Assembly: GCA_963971285.1 (NCBI GenBank)
Contig: OZ020252.1
Location: 15,661,662 to 15,725,661 of the forward strand
Direction of reading: 5' to 3'
Length of the DNA: 64,000 bases
Source: Astropecten irregularis
Taxonomy: Eukaryota > Echinodermata > Asteroidea > Paxillosida > Astropectinidae
Shown: positions 24,544-35,889 of the stretch, in pieces
Layout: every line of letters begins with the position of its first letter
Numbering within the stretch: the first letter of the stretch is position 1
Notes under the pieces: model-generated
The model's database searches: none
Seen by the model: the letters and a program-made list of their open reading frames with translations, nothing else
What the model was told of the DNA's origin: nothing
Translations under genes and position numbers: made by a program

Positions 24544-27500
24544 TATCCCTTGGTTTAAAGGCTGGGTTTTGAGAAAAGGCTGTTCAAAGACCCAAGTGTA
24601 ACACAAGTGTCCAAATATTCCCAGTGTAAAATAGCTCATAAAACGGAGTGCCCCAAACAACAAGGAGTATGTCTATGCCCCAACCCCTCACCCTTCATCA
24701 CCTACTTCACTTTGTGTTGAAATAGCCTCATCAATATTTATTGGCCAGTGTCTGTATGAATGATTGCTACAACAAAACTCCCAGATCCTTCAATCTCCAG
24801 ACTTACCTACCACCTTGAACAAAGACTGATGAAATCCTTACAAGCAAGGTTGCAAGATTATGTCTGTATCACTTCTCCTCCTGTGTGGGGCTCTCTGCAG
24901 AGGCCTTCTCTCACCACCAGAGGTGCTAATTGGATTACAAGATGAGCAAATAACTGTTCCCAGTTAATAATCTGATGTTTTGTGGCCTGGGGGCTGTATA
25001 TATTGAGTGGGGCATTAAGATCTTGTGGTGGTGGTGTTGTTGTCAGTTTGGAAGAGTGTCAGGTCAAACCTGATTGTGATGTATATGTACTGTAGTAGGT
25101 TGCTTTGTTCCTTATTGATCTTCCACAACCAGTCAGAAACTGAGATAGCTCTTTGAAACTTCCCATTATTTGCTGCATATGTGGTCCCAATCTGTTTCAA
25201 TTCTCCCCTTGCCTGTAATTGCTGCTGTTTTCCCTGCAGCTTTGGCAACTTCAACGCATGAAGCATATAGCTTGCTGTTGTTCATGGTATACATGTGCCG
25301 TCAGATCTTGTCAATCTAGTTATAGGTTCTTGCTCGGGTGCACGGCTGAAAGGGTTAAAAAAGTTTCATCAGGGGACCGAAGCCCAGAGATTACAAAGGC
25401 TTAATACAGCTGGGATTGTCATGATATTAAAATATTCATCAGCGATGCGCCCTGGCTGTATTTGTGGTATCCCAGTGGGGTTTAGGAGTCGACGGGAAGT
25501 GCAATATTTCTATACATGAGACAGTATCTTGCCATCGTATAGCTTGAAACATGAGCTGAAGTCATGAATGTCATCATAGGTCTTTATGATGTCCTATAGG
25601 CTGCAGTATCTTAAATAATTAATTGTGGAATAGATCAAGCCTACTTTCTCTGTAAAAAAAACAATAAGGCAAATCCTAGTTTCCAACTCAAAGGGATCTT
25701 TCTGAAAGGCCTTTGAGAAAGATCCTGCCGTTCTGTCAGGCCCGTCTATATAAATAACATCGGTTCCTCTCAGAACCACACCCACCTTGAGATTACATGC
25801 CTGGAAAGAAACTGAGGCCACGGAGGCCATGGCCTTCATTGCCCTCGTTCTTGGCCTTGGTGCCCCCTTCAAATGTTTCCATAGACATTATGATTTTCCA
25901 ATGGAAGTGCCCCTTGCACATGATGTAAAATTGGCCTTGCCCTCACCAAACTTTATTTCCAGCCCTGAGATTAGACCTACATTGTGTCACCGCAAACCTA
26001 TCTTATTACCTCCTATAACTCTGGCTCTGAGCATTTTTTTTTTGTTTTTATAGATTTTACCTTATTGTTTGGTTGAGAGGTATTTTGCAGCAGTTTATTA
26101 TTTCTAACAAATCCTATAGTAACAGGCCAAAGAATCTACCTGAATATGTTTCTTGGACACTTTTCTTCCTTTCATTGTTTTTTTTTCTGTATTAAAAGGA
26201 ACAGTTTGGAATATTTCTTTAATCAGTTATGATGATCATTTTGAGTATTCAAGGGGGAATGGTATAGTGTGTGTGCCTCCATGCATGTCGTACAGTCATG
26301 TTCCTTCAGTCGCAGCCATCTACTTTATAATACCAGGAATCTAGTCCCACTGAGACACCAGGGAATGTGCTAGCATATATGGCAGATGGAATGTTGTTCT
26401 TGTTACCCTGGATGGGATACCAGTTCATTATATTAGGCCTACCCCTCACTGAAAGCTGCATGCATGTATGTTGGAGGATCGAACAAAATATATTAATAAT
26501 GATAATTTGCAGACCATGCAGAGAAATAAGAGATGGGAAGGGATACGCACTCAGCGAGAATGCTTCTTATGTCCAGGGGCAGGATTCAGATAGGTAATCT
26601 TGTTATCTTGCTACATGCTGCATCATTACAGTGTACAACTGTCACAGTTTGCCAGAGCTGGTAAGATAGGACTGTTTCAGAAGGTCGGGGAAGGAGCCAG
26701 GCAGACTTGAGATGAAATTGAGTTTGTCTCTCTTAGGCCAGAAAGTGAACTTGTGTACAAACAGATACATGGATAATCAAGCAGACAAATGTCCTAGCAA
26801 AACAAACTGAGAGTGCAATAGGCAAATAAACAAGGAAGCAACCTTTGGAGCAGACGGCTGGCGGGTAAGGGGTGATGGGGGGAGTAGCAGGCTGGGGGAG
26901 GCATTTTCAGGGGGAGACAGTTAGGGGAATAGATGAGAAGAGGAATGGATGATAAAGCAAAGAAGACTCAAAGCAAGTCTCCCAACATTTAAGTCAAACT
27001 AAGTCAAACTTATTACGGCCAAGACTCTCAACCATCCAAGTAATTATTGAAAAGCCACCAGTGCTACACTCATGTTCATAGCCAACATCAATTTACATTT
27101 TCATTGAAATCCATTGTTTTCATCAACTTGATTCCTCAAATAATCAAGCTCCCAATACAATTTGGCATTTTATGGTACAAGTTTCATGCTCAATTTAACC
27201 TCACTGATCAACTTGTTCATCGTTGAGTCATAAATGATCATAAAAAGAGCAAAAAACAAAAGCAATTGACGAAAAGAAGAAAAAGAATGCCCAGTAGTCT
27301 GTATTGTATCCTAAAGTGCATCCTCTTCATACGTACTTTCAAGCATATGTTATAAATGCACTCAAGTCTATAAAGGTGTATAAGTTGCCTATCTGAAAAC
27401 CCAGGCACAATCAGTGCAATCACATAACACAGGCAAATTTACCCTGTCAATTAGTGAACAGATGGGATGGGACTATCTGAGTATTTATATATCCTGGCAA

Positions 27501-27952
27501 ACAAATCCCCATTTGACATTTTCGGTCCTCTCCATTTTATTTTTTAATAATTGCTGTACAAACTCAAACCACACTGCTGAAAGAGTGCCCACATAATCCC
27601 CAGTATTTCCTTCCATTACGCCAAATGGGAGTGGTGCCATTATGCCACGAAATTAAAAAATAAATGGACAAGGAGGTGGGCTATTATGTAAGGAGCGGGA
27701 TGACCACAGTGGCATTGTCTCAGCTTTTGGAAGAGGCAATTAAAATGGTCCTAGGGAGTGACAACAGGTGCGTGCTTAAGCCGGCTTGGATTGCAAGGGA
27801 CACTTAAGTTGCACCATGCCCACCACCATCATCCTTCATCATGATCATGCAAGCAGTGGATTGATGCTCTTAATGAGGTTCGGAGAAGCAATTAGTGCTC
27901 GGTAGATTAAGCCGTCTTCATATCCTGTGCTCACTGATTCATTAACCCGCAA
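24544..27952. other. 3.4-kb noncoding stretch
   Basis: No gene supported. A weak fragment of the GATCCTAGCAGGATC family may lie at about 25686-25745 (GGGATCTTTCTGAAAGG and AAAGATCCTGCC). A purine-rich run is at 26855-26950. AT-rich sequence follows 26990. Confidence 0.4.
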
Positions 27953-28221
27953 TCAGGGCCCAATTTCATAGATCTGCTTAGCTCAAGAATTCGCTAAGCA
28001 TGACATTTCTGTCTTAGTAGAAACAGGATTAACAACTAAATTTCAACGTGTTGTGTATCACTTGCAATTGTTCTTTGGCTGTTGTTCGCTGAACATGAAT
28101 ATCAAATGGGATTTCCAATGTTGGGGTGGTTTGTTTTATTGGGCAAGCTATTTTTGTGCTAAGCAATTTTTGTGCTAAGCAATTTTTTTGTGCTAAGCAG
28201 CTCTATAAAATTGGCCCCTGA
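27953..28221 (-). mobile_element. AGCTGCTTAGCAC MITE family, full-length copy, reverse
   Basis: Ends are TCAGGGCCCAATTTCATAG and AAAATTGGCCCCTGA. The interior carries the complemented family words GTTCTTTGGCTGTTGTTCG and GAATATCAAATGG, so it is inverted relative to the copy at 21374. A triplicated TGTGCTAAGCAATTTTT lies near the right end. Confidence 0.9.
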
Positions 28222-28746
28222 TGTGTGTATTAAAGAAGAAAAAGACAAAAATCATCCTCATATCTTGTTGTACTGTATACTACGCAAGTCGACACCTTGC
28301 GAGTTGCGAGATGCACATTTTTCCAATGTCACATTTGATTAGCAGCCATGTGCGTCTTTTCTACCAGACGGCCCCCGCTCCCCCCAAAAAAGAAGTATCC
28401 CAACAGAATTGTGATCAATTACAACCGTTGGGTTGATGAAAAACAAACCGTGGGCTTCCTTTTTTCTTATCCCATTGCATTCGGATTGCCTTTTATATCA
28501 GTTTGTAAAAGCGTGGTAAATTTTTCACCGTTGGGTATTAAGTCAATTGCGTGGCATTTTACCTAGCTTCTTCCCCTCTCCTTCTCCACCAACTTGGCCT
28601 ATCCGGAGGGGCTTACCGCCAGCAAGCCCTAATGGTATTTTCTGTCTCTACGAATTTGCCAAGCCCAATGTATCAGGTCGTTAAAGGTTGCCCTTTTTGA
28701 CTGCGGCAAATAAATCGCCTGTGTTGTTTGCTCCGTGACCACAAAC
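28222..28746. other. Noncoding stretch, nothing recognised
   Basis: Short overlapping frames at 28221-28566 lack motifs. No gene is called. Confidence 0.45.
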
Positions 28747-29010
28747 TTAAAGGTATAATATCATACTTTGGTAAGAAACCAAAACAGAAATGTTCACAGA
28801 TTTACGTATAACTTAAAGGATATGAAGATGGTGGTGGTAGAAACATACCGTTAACATTTTTCCGCCTGAAATGGTGTATTTATCCAGAAATTAGTAAAAC
28901 AACGACCAAAAAACTTTTGATCTTTTAAAAGATCAAAAATAAAAGAGAAAAGACTTAAGAAATACTATGGCTGTTTTTCCACTGTTTTTTAAGTATGATA
29001 TTACCTTTAA
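28747..29010 (+). mobile_element. TTAAAGG MITE family, internally deleted copy
   Basis: Starts TTAAAGGTATAATATCATAC and ends AAGTATGATATTACCTTTAA, giving clean inverted ends. About 70 bases of the middle, including the CAGATGACTGTTACTG part, are missing compared with 7464-7794. Confidence 0.85.
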
Positions 29011-29409
29011 ATGCACTGACATTTTTAAAAATGCTTTTTAAAAGTCTCAAGCCAGTTTTCTTCCGATTTTTCCCCCTGTTTGATTTGATAGAGGTTTTTA
29101 AAGAATATATTATTCATGGATGAATATTGTGAAGGGTCAAATTTGAAGCTTTAAAGCATTCTTTTCTTTTCATGGATGAATTTTGGTGAGGTTTTTTGAC
29201 GTGATAAACTGTAATCTTATTTGAGTTCAGTGACTTTACAGTCATTCATTTTAATTTGTACGGTAGAATTGAACAATTTTCAAACCATTTGCTTGGATGT
29301 CCATTGTTGTGATGTATGGGTTCTATTGTAACTCTCCTTCCTACCCAGAGCTAGTTTACAGCGCTGTCAACTTCTAGTAGTAGTAGGGTGGGGAATGGAT
29401 ATAGATATG

Positions 29410-29804
29410 TTAAAGGCAGTGTACAGGATTTGCAAGGCCTCCAAAAAACTTATTGAGTTTGAGACAGTTCATAAACAGTGCAAACAAACAGTCACCATGG
29501 GAAATCTTGACCAGTTCATCAGATGCTGGGTTTTTAAAGGAAATCAAGATTTTAGTGTCTTTTAAAAAGATCGTTCGTCTGAATGATTTAGTAGCATTTC
29601 GAAAGTGTGGTGTAACCGTGAAGGATTCGGAGGGGGGGGGGGGCAAGATTATTTCGGCCGTATTTCTGCTATCCAGATGAACAAAGCATAAAAAGGTACA
29701 TGAAACAACGTCTGTAAGGAAGTTTAAGACCTTCACTTCTGTTTAAGTTCCAAATTCAGCCAAAACGCACATTCTTTGCCAATCTTAAATATGTTCCCTT
29801 TAAG
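29410..29804 (+). mobile_element. TTAAAGG(C/T)AG second MITE family, copy 1
   Basis: Starts TTAAAGGCAGTGTACAGGAT and ends TTCCCTTTAAG. Its interior differs from the family at 7464. It shares ATTTGCAAGGCCTCCAAAAA and CATCAGATGCTGGGTTTTT with 47184-47577. Overlapping 108- and 75-codon frames are artefacts. A long G run lies at about 29631-29643. Confidence 0.85.
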
Positions 29805-31224
29805 TACTGGTAGACACCCTATAAGAATAAAGTCATGACCCCATCGATTTGTGACAGTGTCCATCGCTACACTGGTAAAAAGAAACCGCGGAAGAAATTC
29901 CCTGGTCTAGTTGTAAAACACAACATCATCACAAATAAACAAAACAATAAAAAGATCACTGTTCTCTTTATGTCCTTTGTAAAAACTTCCAATTGACATT
30001 TTGATTAAGTTCACATTGCAGCTGATGGATTTACAGCGTATAGGACTGAATAATAATGGTTTGCAAAATCACCGTTGTGATCAGAAATGACATTTGTGAA
30101 AGTAGGCTTTCACACACCCACAGATTGTGCTGTTCTTCAATTTAACCAGAGTAAGTAAAGAGAAAGGCGCACAAAAACATATTTCATATTCGAAGACCGA
30201 TGATGAATTATCCCTGCTAAAATAAGCAACTGGGACACCCACTCACAATTTCAAAGGCCCTGCAAATAAGAGACCCTCTTGCAGTCCAAACAGTGTGACG
30301 GACAAAGAGCTCTACGAATGCATAATCATTAAGGACCTGCTGCATTTACATTACCCCGCGCAATAAGGGACAAACAAATTGTTCCTCAACCTGTTGGAGC
30401 CATCAATTCTTTCTCTTTACATTATGTATGTAGGATATTCAAGCTGGCTAGGACTCAATTTCACACACATTGTACATCGTAGGTCTAGACTCGTGTAGAA
30501 ATCAATATTAAGCCATAGGTAATAATTCAGACACAGCTGTATGCATGCATGCATGTACATCATTTGGTTACTTTAAAAAAAAAAGTGATCGATGCGGGTT
30601 TGCAATTTAGATATTTGAGTCCTCTTTGACCACACCGTTCTGTAACTTTACTCTCCTCCCAAATATCCTGACGGCATAATAATTGGCCAGAAATAGAAGC
30701 ACGTTTTTTTGAGTTTTGATTGTGAGTACAGAGTTTGATGCAGTCTTAATGCATACAATGACTCGCTGGAGAAAAGGCGTTCAGCTTAATTGAGTTCTGA
30801 TTGACTTCCAATTTCTGTGGTTTGACAGTGAAGTTCAAAGGGTCTTTCGCTCCCTATGGGTAAGCATGTCACGGATTGAAGACAACATTGAGATGAACCC
30901 TCTTCTCTTCAGGTTTGCTGAGCCGGTTTTTTTTCTTCTTCCACTCTTAAATGAACAGCTTGATTTATTGGCGGCGACCAAAAAGGTTTTGTGGCCTAGT
31001 CTTTATAGATTGCAGAGCAGAGATGCAAAGGGTTTTGCTGCCAAAATTGAAAGAAACGGTTGTTAAAGAGAGGAGTCGTAAATCTCGGCAAAGTTAATCA
31101 GAATGTGAGGCGCTGTAAAGCTGCTCCTATTCATGAGTGTGTGTCGCCCTGAGGTTCAGGCACGAGACACTGTCACAATCTTAGGTCTCCTCTATCCTCT
31201 GTGTTTGTCGCCTATTATGCGTAC
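29805..31224. other. Noncoding stretch, nothing recognised
   Basis: No gene supported. (ATGC)n lies near 30541-30554 and an A run near 30575-30584. Confidence 0.45.
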
Positions 31225-31381
31225 TGATCACCTCAGATTTGAAAAAAGTGGGCGTGGCCATAATTTTTGGGAGGGCGTATCTCAGAAACCGTTGCGAGTT
31301 GAAGCCTAAAATTTTTGCATGTGTTCGTTTTGCATGTAGATGTTCCCATAAAACAAATATGAGCCAAATCTGAGGTGGTCA
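31225..31381. mobile_element. Short MITE with TGATCACCTCAGATTTG ends
   Basis: Left TGATCACCTCAGATTTG and right CAAATCTGAGGTGGTCA form an inverted repeat with one mismatch, 157 bases in all. Single copy in this window. It lies just beyond the 3' end of the minus-strand frame at 31556-31909. Confidence 0.8.
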
Positions 31382-31429
31382 CCATGGGACCTCTAGTTGA
31401 GTTCATATGGAATGACCCAAGACAAAGCG

Positions 31430-31555
31430 TAATTTATTTACAAATATACACTTTATTTTGAATGAACAAAAACAAACAACAACAACAATAGTATATATGA
31501 CGTTTTTTTGTAGCCATTTAATTACATACATGCATGACGCTGAGTTCGACCTATA
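31430..31555 (-). terminator. Possible 3' UTR with AATAAA poly(A) signals (minus strand)
   Basis: Right after the minus-strand stop codon the sequence becomes AT-rich. On the minus strand it carries AATAAA at 31457-31452, with another AATAAA-type word near 31439-31434. Their position about 100-120 bases past a stop fits a short 3' UTR. Such signals also arise by chance in AT-rich DNA. Confidence 0.4.
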
Positions 31556-31909
31556 TTACCCCAGAGCCAGGCAGTGTGAGTAGCTGGTACCCTTTCCGGT
31601 GTACGACGGGTGCCCCATCACGGCCGCACTGTCAGCTGTGCCTCCGCAAATGAAGCAGGCGAGTCGGGACTTGCCAAAGATGGCTAGGGAGACAGGTAAG
31701 GTAGGGGTTTTTCCCCTACCCACAGGCTTTTGTATAGGTGTTTGGCGTGTTCCATTCTGAGGGGCTTGGGACCCTCGTCTGGTAAGCGTAGGGCCTCGGG
31801 CGATCCCCCAAATACAGGATTCTACTCCACTTGAATATATTAAATAATTGTATCCACATTCAGTATTAAATCTACATACTACAGTGAATACTAGATAGGC
31901 ACTGTTCCA
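31556..31909 (-). CDS. GC-rich open frame, possible terminal exon with CxxC zinc-ligand-like motif
   Basis: The frame is open for 117 codons before a TAA stop at 31558-31556. It has no ATG except one very near the end, so if real it is an internal-to-terminal exon and its 5' end is unknown. The GC-rich part (about 31556-31815) contrasts with AT-rich flanks. Its protein has a basic, Pro/Gln/Thr-rich stretch (GSQAPQNGTRQTP, KPVGRGKTPTLP). Then come FGKSRLACFICGG, an A/S/G-rich middle with GHPSYTGKG, and the end SYSHCLALG. The spacing Cys-x2-Cys, later His, then His-Cys could bind zinc, but I recognise no family. Poly(A) signals follow. A perfect hairpin (GTAGGGG, five bases, CCCCTAC) lies inside at about 31702-31720. 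It could instead be a gene relic, part of a transposon, or a structured noncoding RNA. Confidence 0.4.
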   Translation of the reverse strand, partial: WNSAYLVFTVVCRFNTECGYNYLIYSSGVESCIWGIARGPTLTRRGSQAPQNGTRQTPIQKPVGRGKTPTLPVSLAIFGKSRLACFICGGTADSAAVMGHPSYTGKGTSYSHCLALG

Positions 31910-32173
31910 TTATTGCTAGTTTTTATACAAACGAGAATCTGCGCCATTTTAATGTTAGCTTCTATTAAGCTCTCTATTAACACAAATAATCATAATGTTC
32001 AAAGGACAGAACGGAAATTAAAATGACACTTATTAGTATACACTGGCTCCTATCTGTCTTCAAATACCGACGGGACTTTTGGCTAAAACTGCCTTTTCTC
32101 CGCAGAATTGCTGACACTAACAACCAAACTGGCTATTTTTATTTCGGGATTGTGCAATGTACATCAGAGGTTT
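31910..32173. other. Noncoding stretch upstream of the minus-strand frame
   Basis: AT-rich. No upstream exon for the minus-strand frame could be identified. Confidence 0.4.
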
Positions 32174-32314
32174 ATGCAAAACTCTAAGATTAATCTTAAG
32201 ATGAGTTGTCAGTATCACCATAGTGATTTGTATTGTGATATCACACGTTGCTTAGCAATTAAGATGAATTCACACTTGAGATCAATCTTAGTGCTTCGTG
32301 AAATCGGCCCCAGG
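32174..32314 (+). mobile_element. AATTAAGAT(G/C)AAT MITE family, copy
   Basis: Left part AAGATTAATCTTAAGATGAG. Right part AAGATGAATTCACACTTGAG and ATCAATCTTAGTGCTTCGTG. Terminal AAATCGGCCCCAGG. Shares GTGATTTGTATTGTGA and CACGTTGCTTAGCAATTAAG with 48696-48848. Confidence 0.85.
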
Positions 32315-32714
32315 TTTATTTTGAATTTGTCCACCCCCCCCCCCCCTCCATACTAAGGCCACACACTTCTTCTTAATATTGGAGGAAGCATGTTGCCCTG
32401 CGAAGCAAACTGCTCATATCCATCACTCTGCATGAGAACTGCACCCAAACCCATCTCCTTTGCATCCGCACACGCAAGATGAATGTTCTGTCACCAACTT
32501 GGCGACATACAGATGGGGACTCTAATTGTAACAAATAGTTGCTGACTTGTGACAGACACACTTTATAATTATCATGTCACCGTTTCACTCCTAGCAGGAC
32601 ATGATTCTTGATATCGCTTAATCATTGGATTCCCTTTGTCAACCTAAATTTTTACACAATCCAGTAAACACCCTCAGGTTTGTTTTTTCAGAGCTGGACA
32701 ACCTAAACTCGTCT
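32315..32714. other. Noncoding stretch with poly(C) run
   Basis: A run of about 14 C bases lies at 32333-32346. No gene is supported. Confidence 0.5.
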
Positions 32715-32887
32715 CAATAGGACTCCGCGCTTGTGACGTCACATTCAGATGTTCGGACAAACAAGGCGCACGTTGCACAATTAACTTACACGTGAACGTT
32801 GCGAAGTTTGTCCGAACACCCGGGTAACTATAGCTGTTGATATAAAGGGCGTAGTCTATGAAGAGCTCGAGCGCGGAGCCCTATTGG
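32715..32887 (+). mobile_element. CRE-bearing MITE, copy 3 (diverged)
   Basis: Left end CAATAGGACTCCGCGCTTG and right end CGAGCGCGGAGCCCTATTG are inverted repeats. TGACGTCA lies at 32734-32741, again just inside the left end. The interior contains TTCGGACAAAC and its complement GTTTGTCCGAA. Confidence 0.8.
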
Positions 32888-34037
32888 TGATGCATGGTGA
32901 AAAGAAAATGTGTACTTTAGATGATGAAACTTTTAAAATAGTTGAATTGCTAACAACAACAATGAAACAGGCAGCTGATATGAGCTTAAAGGAATTCTTC
33001 ATCTACATCTGAGCGCTTCCCATCCAAATAGCTTCTTCATCCCCTCCCGCTCTCTACGATTCCCCTACTCCCCTGAAACGGATGAACACTACTACCTTAG
33101 ATAAACATAGCTGGTTTCCATTAGCCTACAAGTCCTTCATAGAGTTGCTGTTGAGTTGTCCAGAGCTTTTGTTGCCAGACACCGAAACAGACACTGCCCG
33201 CTGGAGATGAAATTCATCGTAAAAATAGAATCCAGTAACTATTATCGGATGTTTCCATTTTGATACTGGACCAGTAGGCTACAGACTGTGTGGACAAACA
33301 GAAACGATTATCTACTGCCCTTCAGGCTGTGCATAAACATGAATGATTTTGGATGAGCTGGATTTAAAATAGAGTGTGGAGTTGAGATGGAGGCGGGTGG
33401 GATGATGATCGTGATGATAATGGCTGATATTGGTTTCATGTTTGTATTGTCCTGCAAAACAGGAACTAAGCTCTTTTTAATATGTATAGCTAGCTAGCTT
33501 TAAAGTTTTGAGTTTGGCGTCTTTCATAATTTGACAAATGCCTGTTTTGGTAAACTGTAGGTTAGTGCTGCTTTGACAATCAACACAAATGAAGTATAAG
33601 GTCTGTACAAAGCCACGCCTTTCATGGTTTTGTAATCGGGATGATGTCTTGTGACTGATATGAAGGCCAATGTATTGACTTCCATTGTATAAGTGACATA
33701 AAACCAGTTGTATCTCAGTTTTTACCTTTTGTTTTAGTATTGCTATATTCTAATAATTGCATTTCTGCTGTACTGGAGGGTGTGGGTTGCAGTGTGCTCT
33801 GTTGTTGTTTTTGTTGTTGTTGTCATCATTGTTTTGTTGTTGTTATTGTTGACTTGTTGATTATCATTGTTCTTGTTGTTTGAAATTCACCTTGAAATAT
33901 GCTAACTTGATGAGAAAGACATATTACCTCAGAATTTATTGAGCAATTAGTTCAATAGACAACATGATGCATCTCTCATAGGTGATTCTAATAAAAAGAA
34001 AAAACCTGGAAATTTCAAAAGCCTTGGGCGTTTCAAA
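32888..34037. other. Noncoding stretch with a (TTG)n-rich tract
   Basis: An imperfect TTG/TTGTTGTTG tract runs from about 33800 to 33885. No gene is supported. Confidence 0.5.
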
Positions 34038-34099
34038 TTAAAGTTTACACCTTTGCATCTTTGCTTTCTTCTGTCTTAAAATGTTCCACACATGTGGAT

Positions 34100-34350
34100 A
34101 AAATACGATCTCAGGACGGCGGGTCTTGTGACGAGATTTGATCGGAGGGCAAGCCGGCAATAGTGACCGAGAGGTGTTGAGACTGTCTGGAATCAATCCT
34201 AATCTCGCCAGAGTTATTATTACGCGGACGACGCCAGTCCGTTCGGCGGCGCACTTGAGATCAACCAGTCCGAATGTCAGCAGGGACGGGGCTCTCGGTT
34301 GTTTATAACTTTGATAGCCAGCGTTGAGCATGGGTGAACTTGATGATGGC
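34100..34350. promoter_or_regulatory. CpG-enriched block of unknown role
   Basis: CpG dinucleotides are much denser here than in the flanks (GACGGCGGGTC, ACGCGGACGACGCC, CGTTCGGCGGCGCAC). A 104-codon minus-strand frame overlaps it, but it has no recognisable domain. It could be an exon, an unmethylated regulatory island or a conserved element. Confidence 0.3.
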
Positions 34351-34683
34351 AATTAAACATGGAAATCTGGCTGGATGCTTCATGATGTGATGGACAGGAT
34401 AAACAGATGGAAGCATGGACAGTACATTAATGGCAGTAGTACAAGGCTGGATTGGAAGTTAAGGAGACACCAGGAGGATTCAGGACAAGTTCGGGGATGG
34501 ATGTTCTTTGTGTGATGCTCTTCTGCGTATAAGTCGCCGAAGTCGGCTTTATGTACATGTGGTGCAGGGCTCAATTGCTGTTCCATATGTCATCAATGTT
34601 AAAAACGAACCAGAATTAACAGGAATTGCCCCCTAACCCTGCTCAGTACAACATATTCCAACTGTTTTTACTGCTTGTTGTAC

Positions 34684-34930
34684 TTTGTTGGATTGAGCAG
34701 GTTACTCTACAATATGTAAAGTTGGTTTGTTGGATCGAGCAGTCGTCTCATTTCTGGCCAAGTGTTGGATTTGTAGGATTCAGTAGTACACTCATTTTTG
34801 GCCATGAGTTGGATTTGTTGGATTCAGCAGTCTAGTGCAGGACAGCCACTAGTTATTTCAGAGTTGGATTTGTTGGACTCAGCAGTAACCTCATTTTTAG
34901 CAAATGTTGGACTCGGTTGGATTGAGCATG
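34684..34930 (+). repeat. Degenerate minisatellite (TTGTTGGATTGAGCAG type)
   Basis: Six diverged units built on GTTGGATTTGTTGGATTCAG appear, starting near 34685, 34724, 34770, 34808, 34864 and 34906. Spacing is 38-56 bases, and some units are separated by CTCATTTTTGGCCA. Confidence 0.7.
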
Positions 34931-35756
34931 GTACCCCACACATACGCTTAGGGGGTTAGGGTAGAGCAGAATTATAATAAAATGGTTAATACCATTCATC
35001 TTTTGGTTTTATTGATAGTATTTCAATAAATGTACATTAAGCATAAAAAAGAACTCACGGCCAGGGTTTGTTTAAATTGTGAAAATAGAGCATTATAAAT
35101 AGCAACATGTACATTTGCTCAATTGCTTTTCAGTTGCTTTTATTGCTAGCAATTTGTATTTTAAAAGTTATACCTTTCTGTGTAATAGCCTTGAGAACTT
35201 GTTAAATAATATTGGGATCGGCAATGCAGACAATGATGCTAAGTTTCGCGTACATTTACGGCGTGCACTGCACAATATAATCACAACCGAAGCTGCGTGA
35301 AAAGTCCCTGCAATAACTAGCACTGTGTGTTTTTGTTCTTGCAGCGCTGGTCTGCAATGGGGAATTCCCTTCCTTTGGCCTGTGCCCGCTGCCTTGATTG
35401 CAGTACATGCACTGAACAGGATTTTCAATTTTTAGCCTTCGTATAAGACTGCTGTTTACTTATACCTAGTTGAAATTAATCATGGAACCGTATAGATGCA
35501 CGCTTCGCAAACAAGGAAGTTAATATGCATTTCATGTATGTATGTATTCTGTACCTAAACAACTAGGCCTATTCTTAGGTCCATGTAAATATGCATCATT
35601 TTTGCTCTACCTTCTGAGAGAAAATATTTACGAAAATGTATTTTTTTTCCCAATAAAAGCTTATTGTAAACCCAAATTAAAACAAATTTGGTTCGTTTTG
35701 AGATGGGATTTGTTTCTTTCCCCTACATTGCAGAATTGGTCGCATATCATTTTTAT
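34931..35756. other. Noncoding stretch, nothing recognised
   Basis: AT-rich with no supported gene. The two frames at 35115-35428 lie on opposite strands of the same DNA. Confidence 0.45.
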
Positions 35757-35889
35757 TACCTTTATTCATTCAAGTAATAAACTGCTGCAAACTGCTCATC
35801 AGCCAAAAAAAAGACCTGAAATTTATAAAATGCTTGGAGTTAGGATGGCCTGACGTGTTGCGATCCTAGCAGGATCTTTTAAAGGCTAA
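35757..35889. mobile_element. GATCCTAGCAGGATC repeat family, copy
   Basis: Carries the complemented word CTGCTGCAAACTGCTCATCA, then ATGCTTGGAGTTAGGATGGC and GATCCTAGCAGGATCTTTT. The arrangement is inverted against part of the copy at 20697. Confidence 0.75.

Noticed and set aside
29410-29736. 108-codon minus-strand frame
   Set aside because: Lies inside a MITE copy. The second copy at 47184-47577 does not keep the frame.
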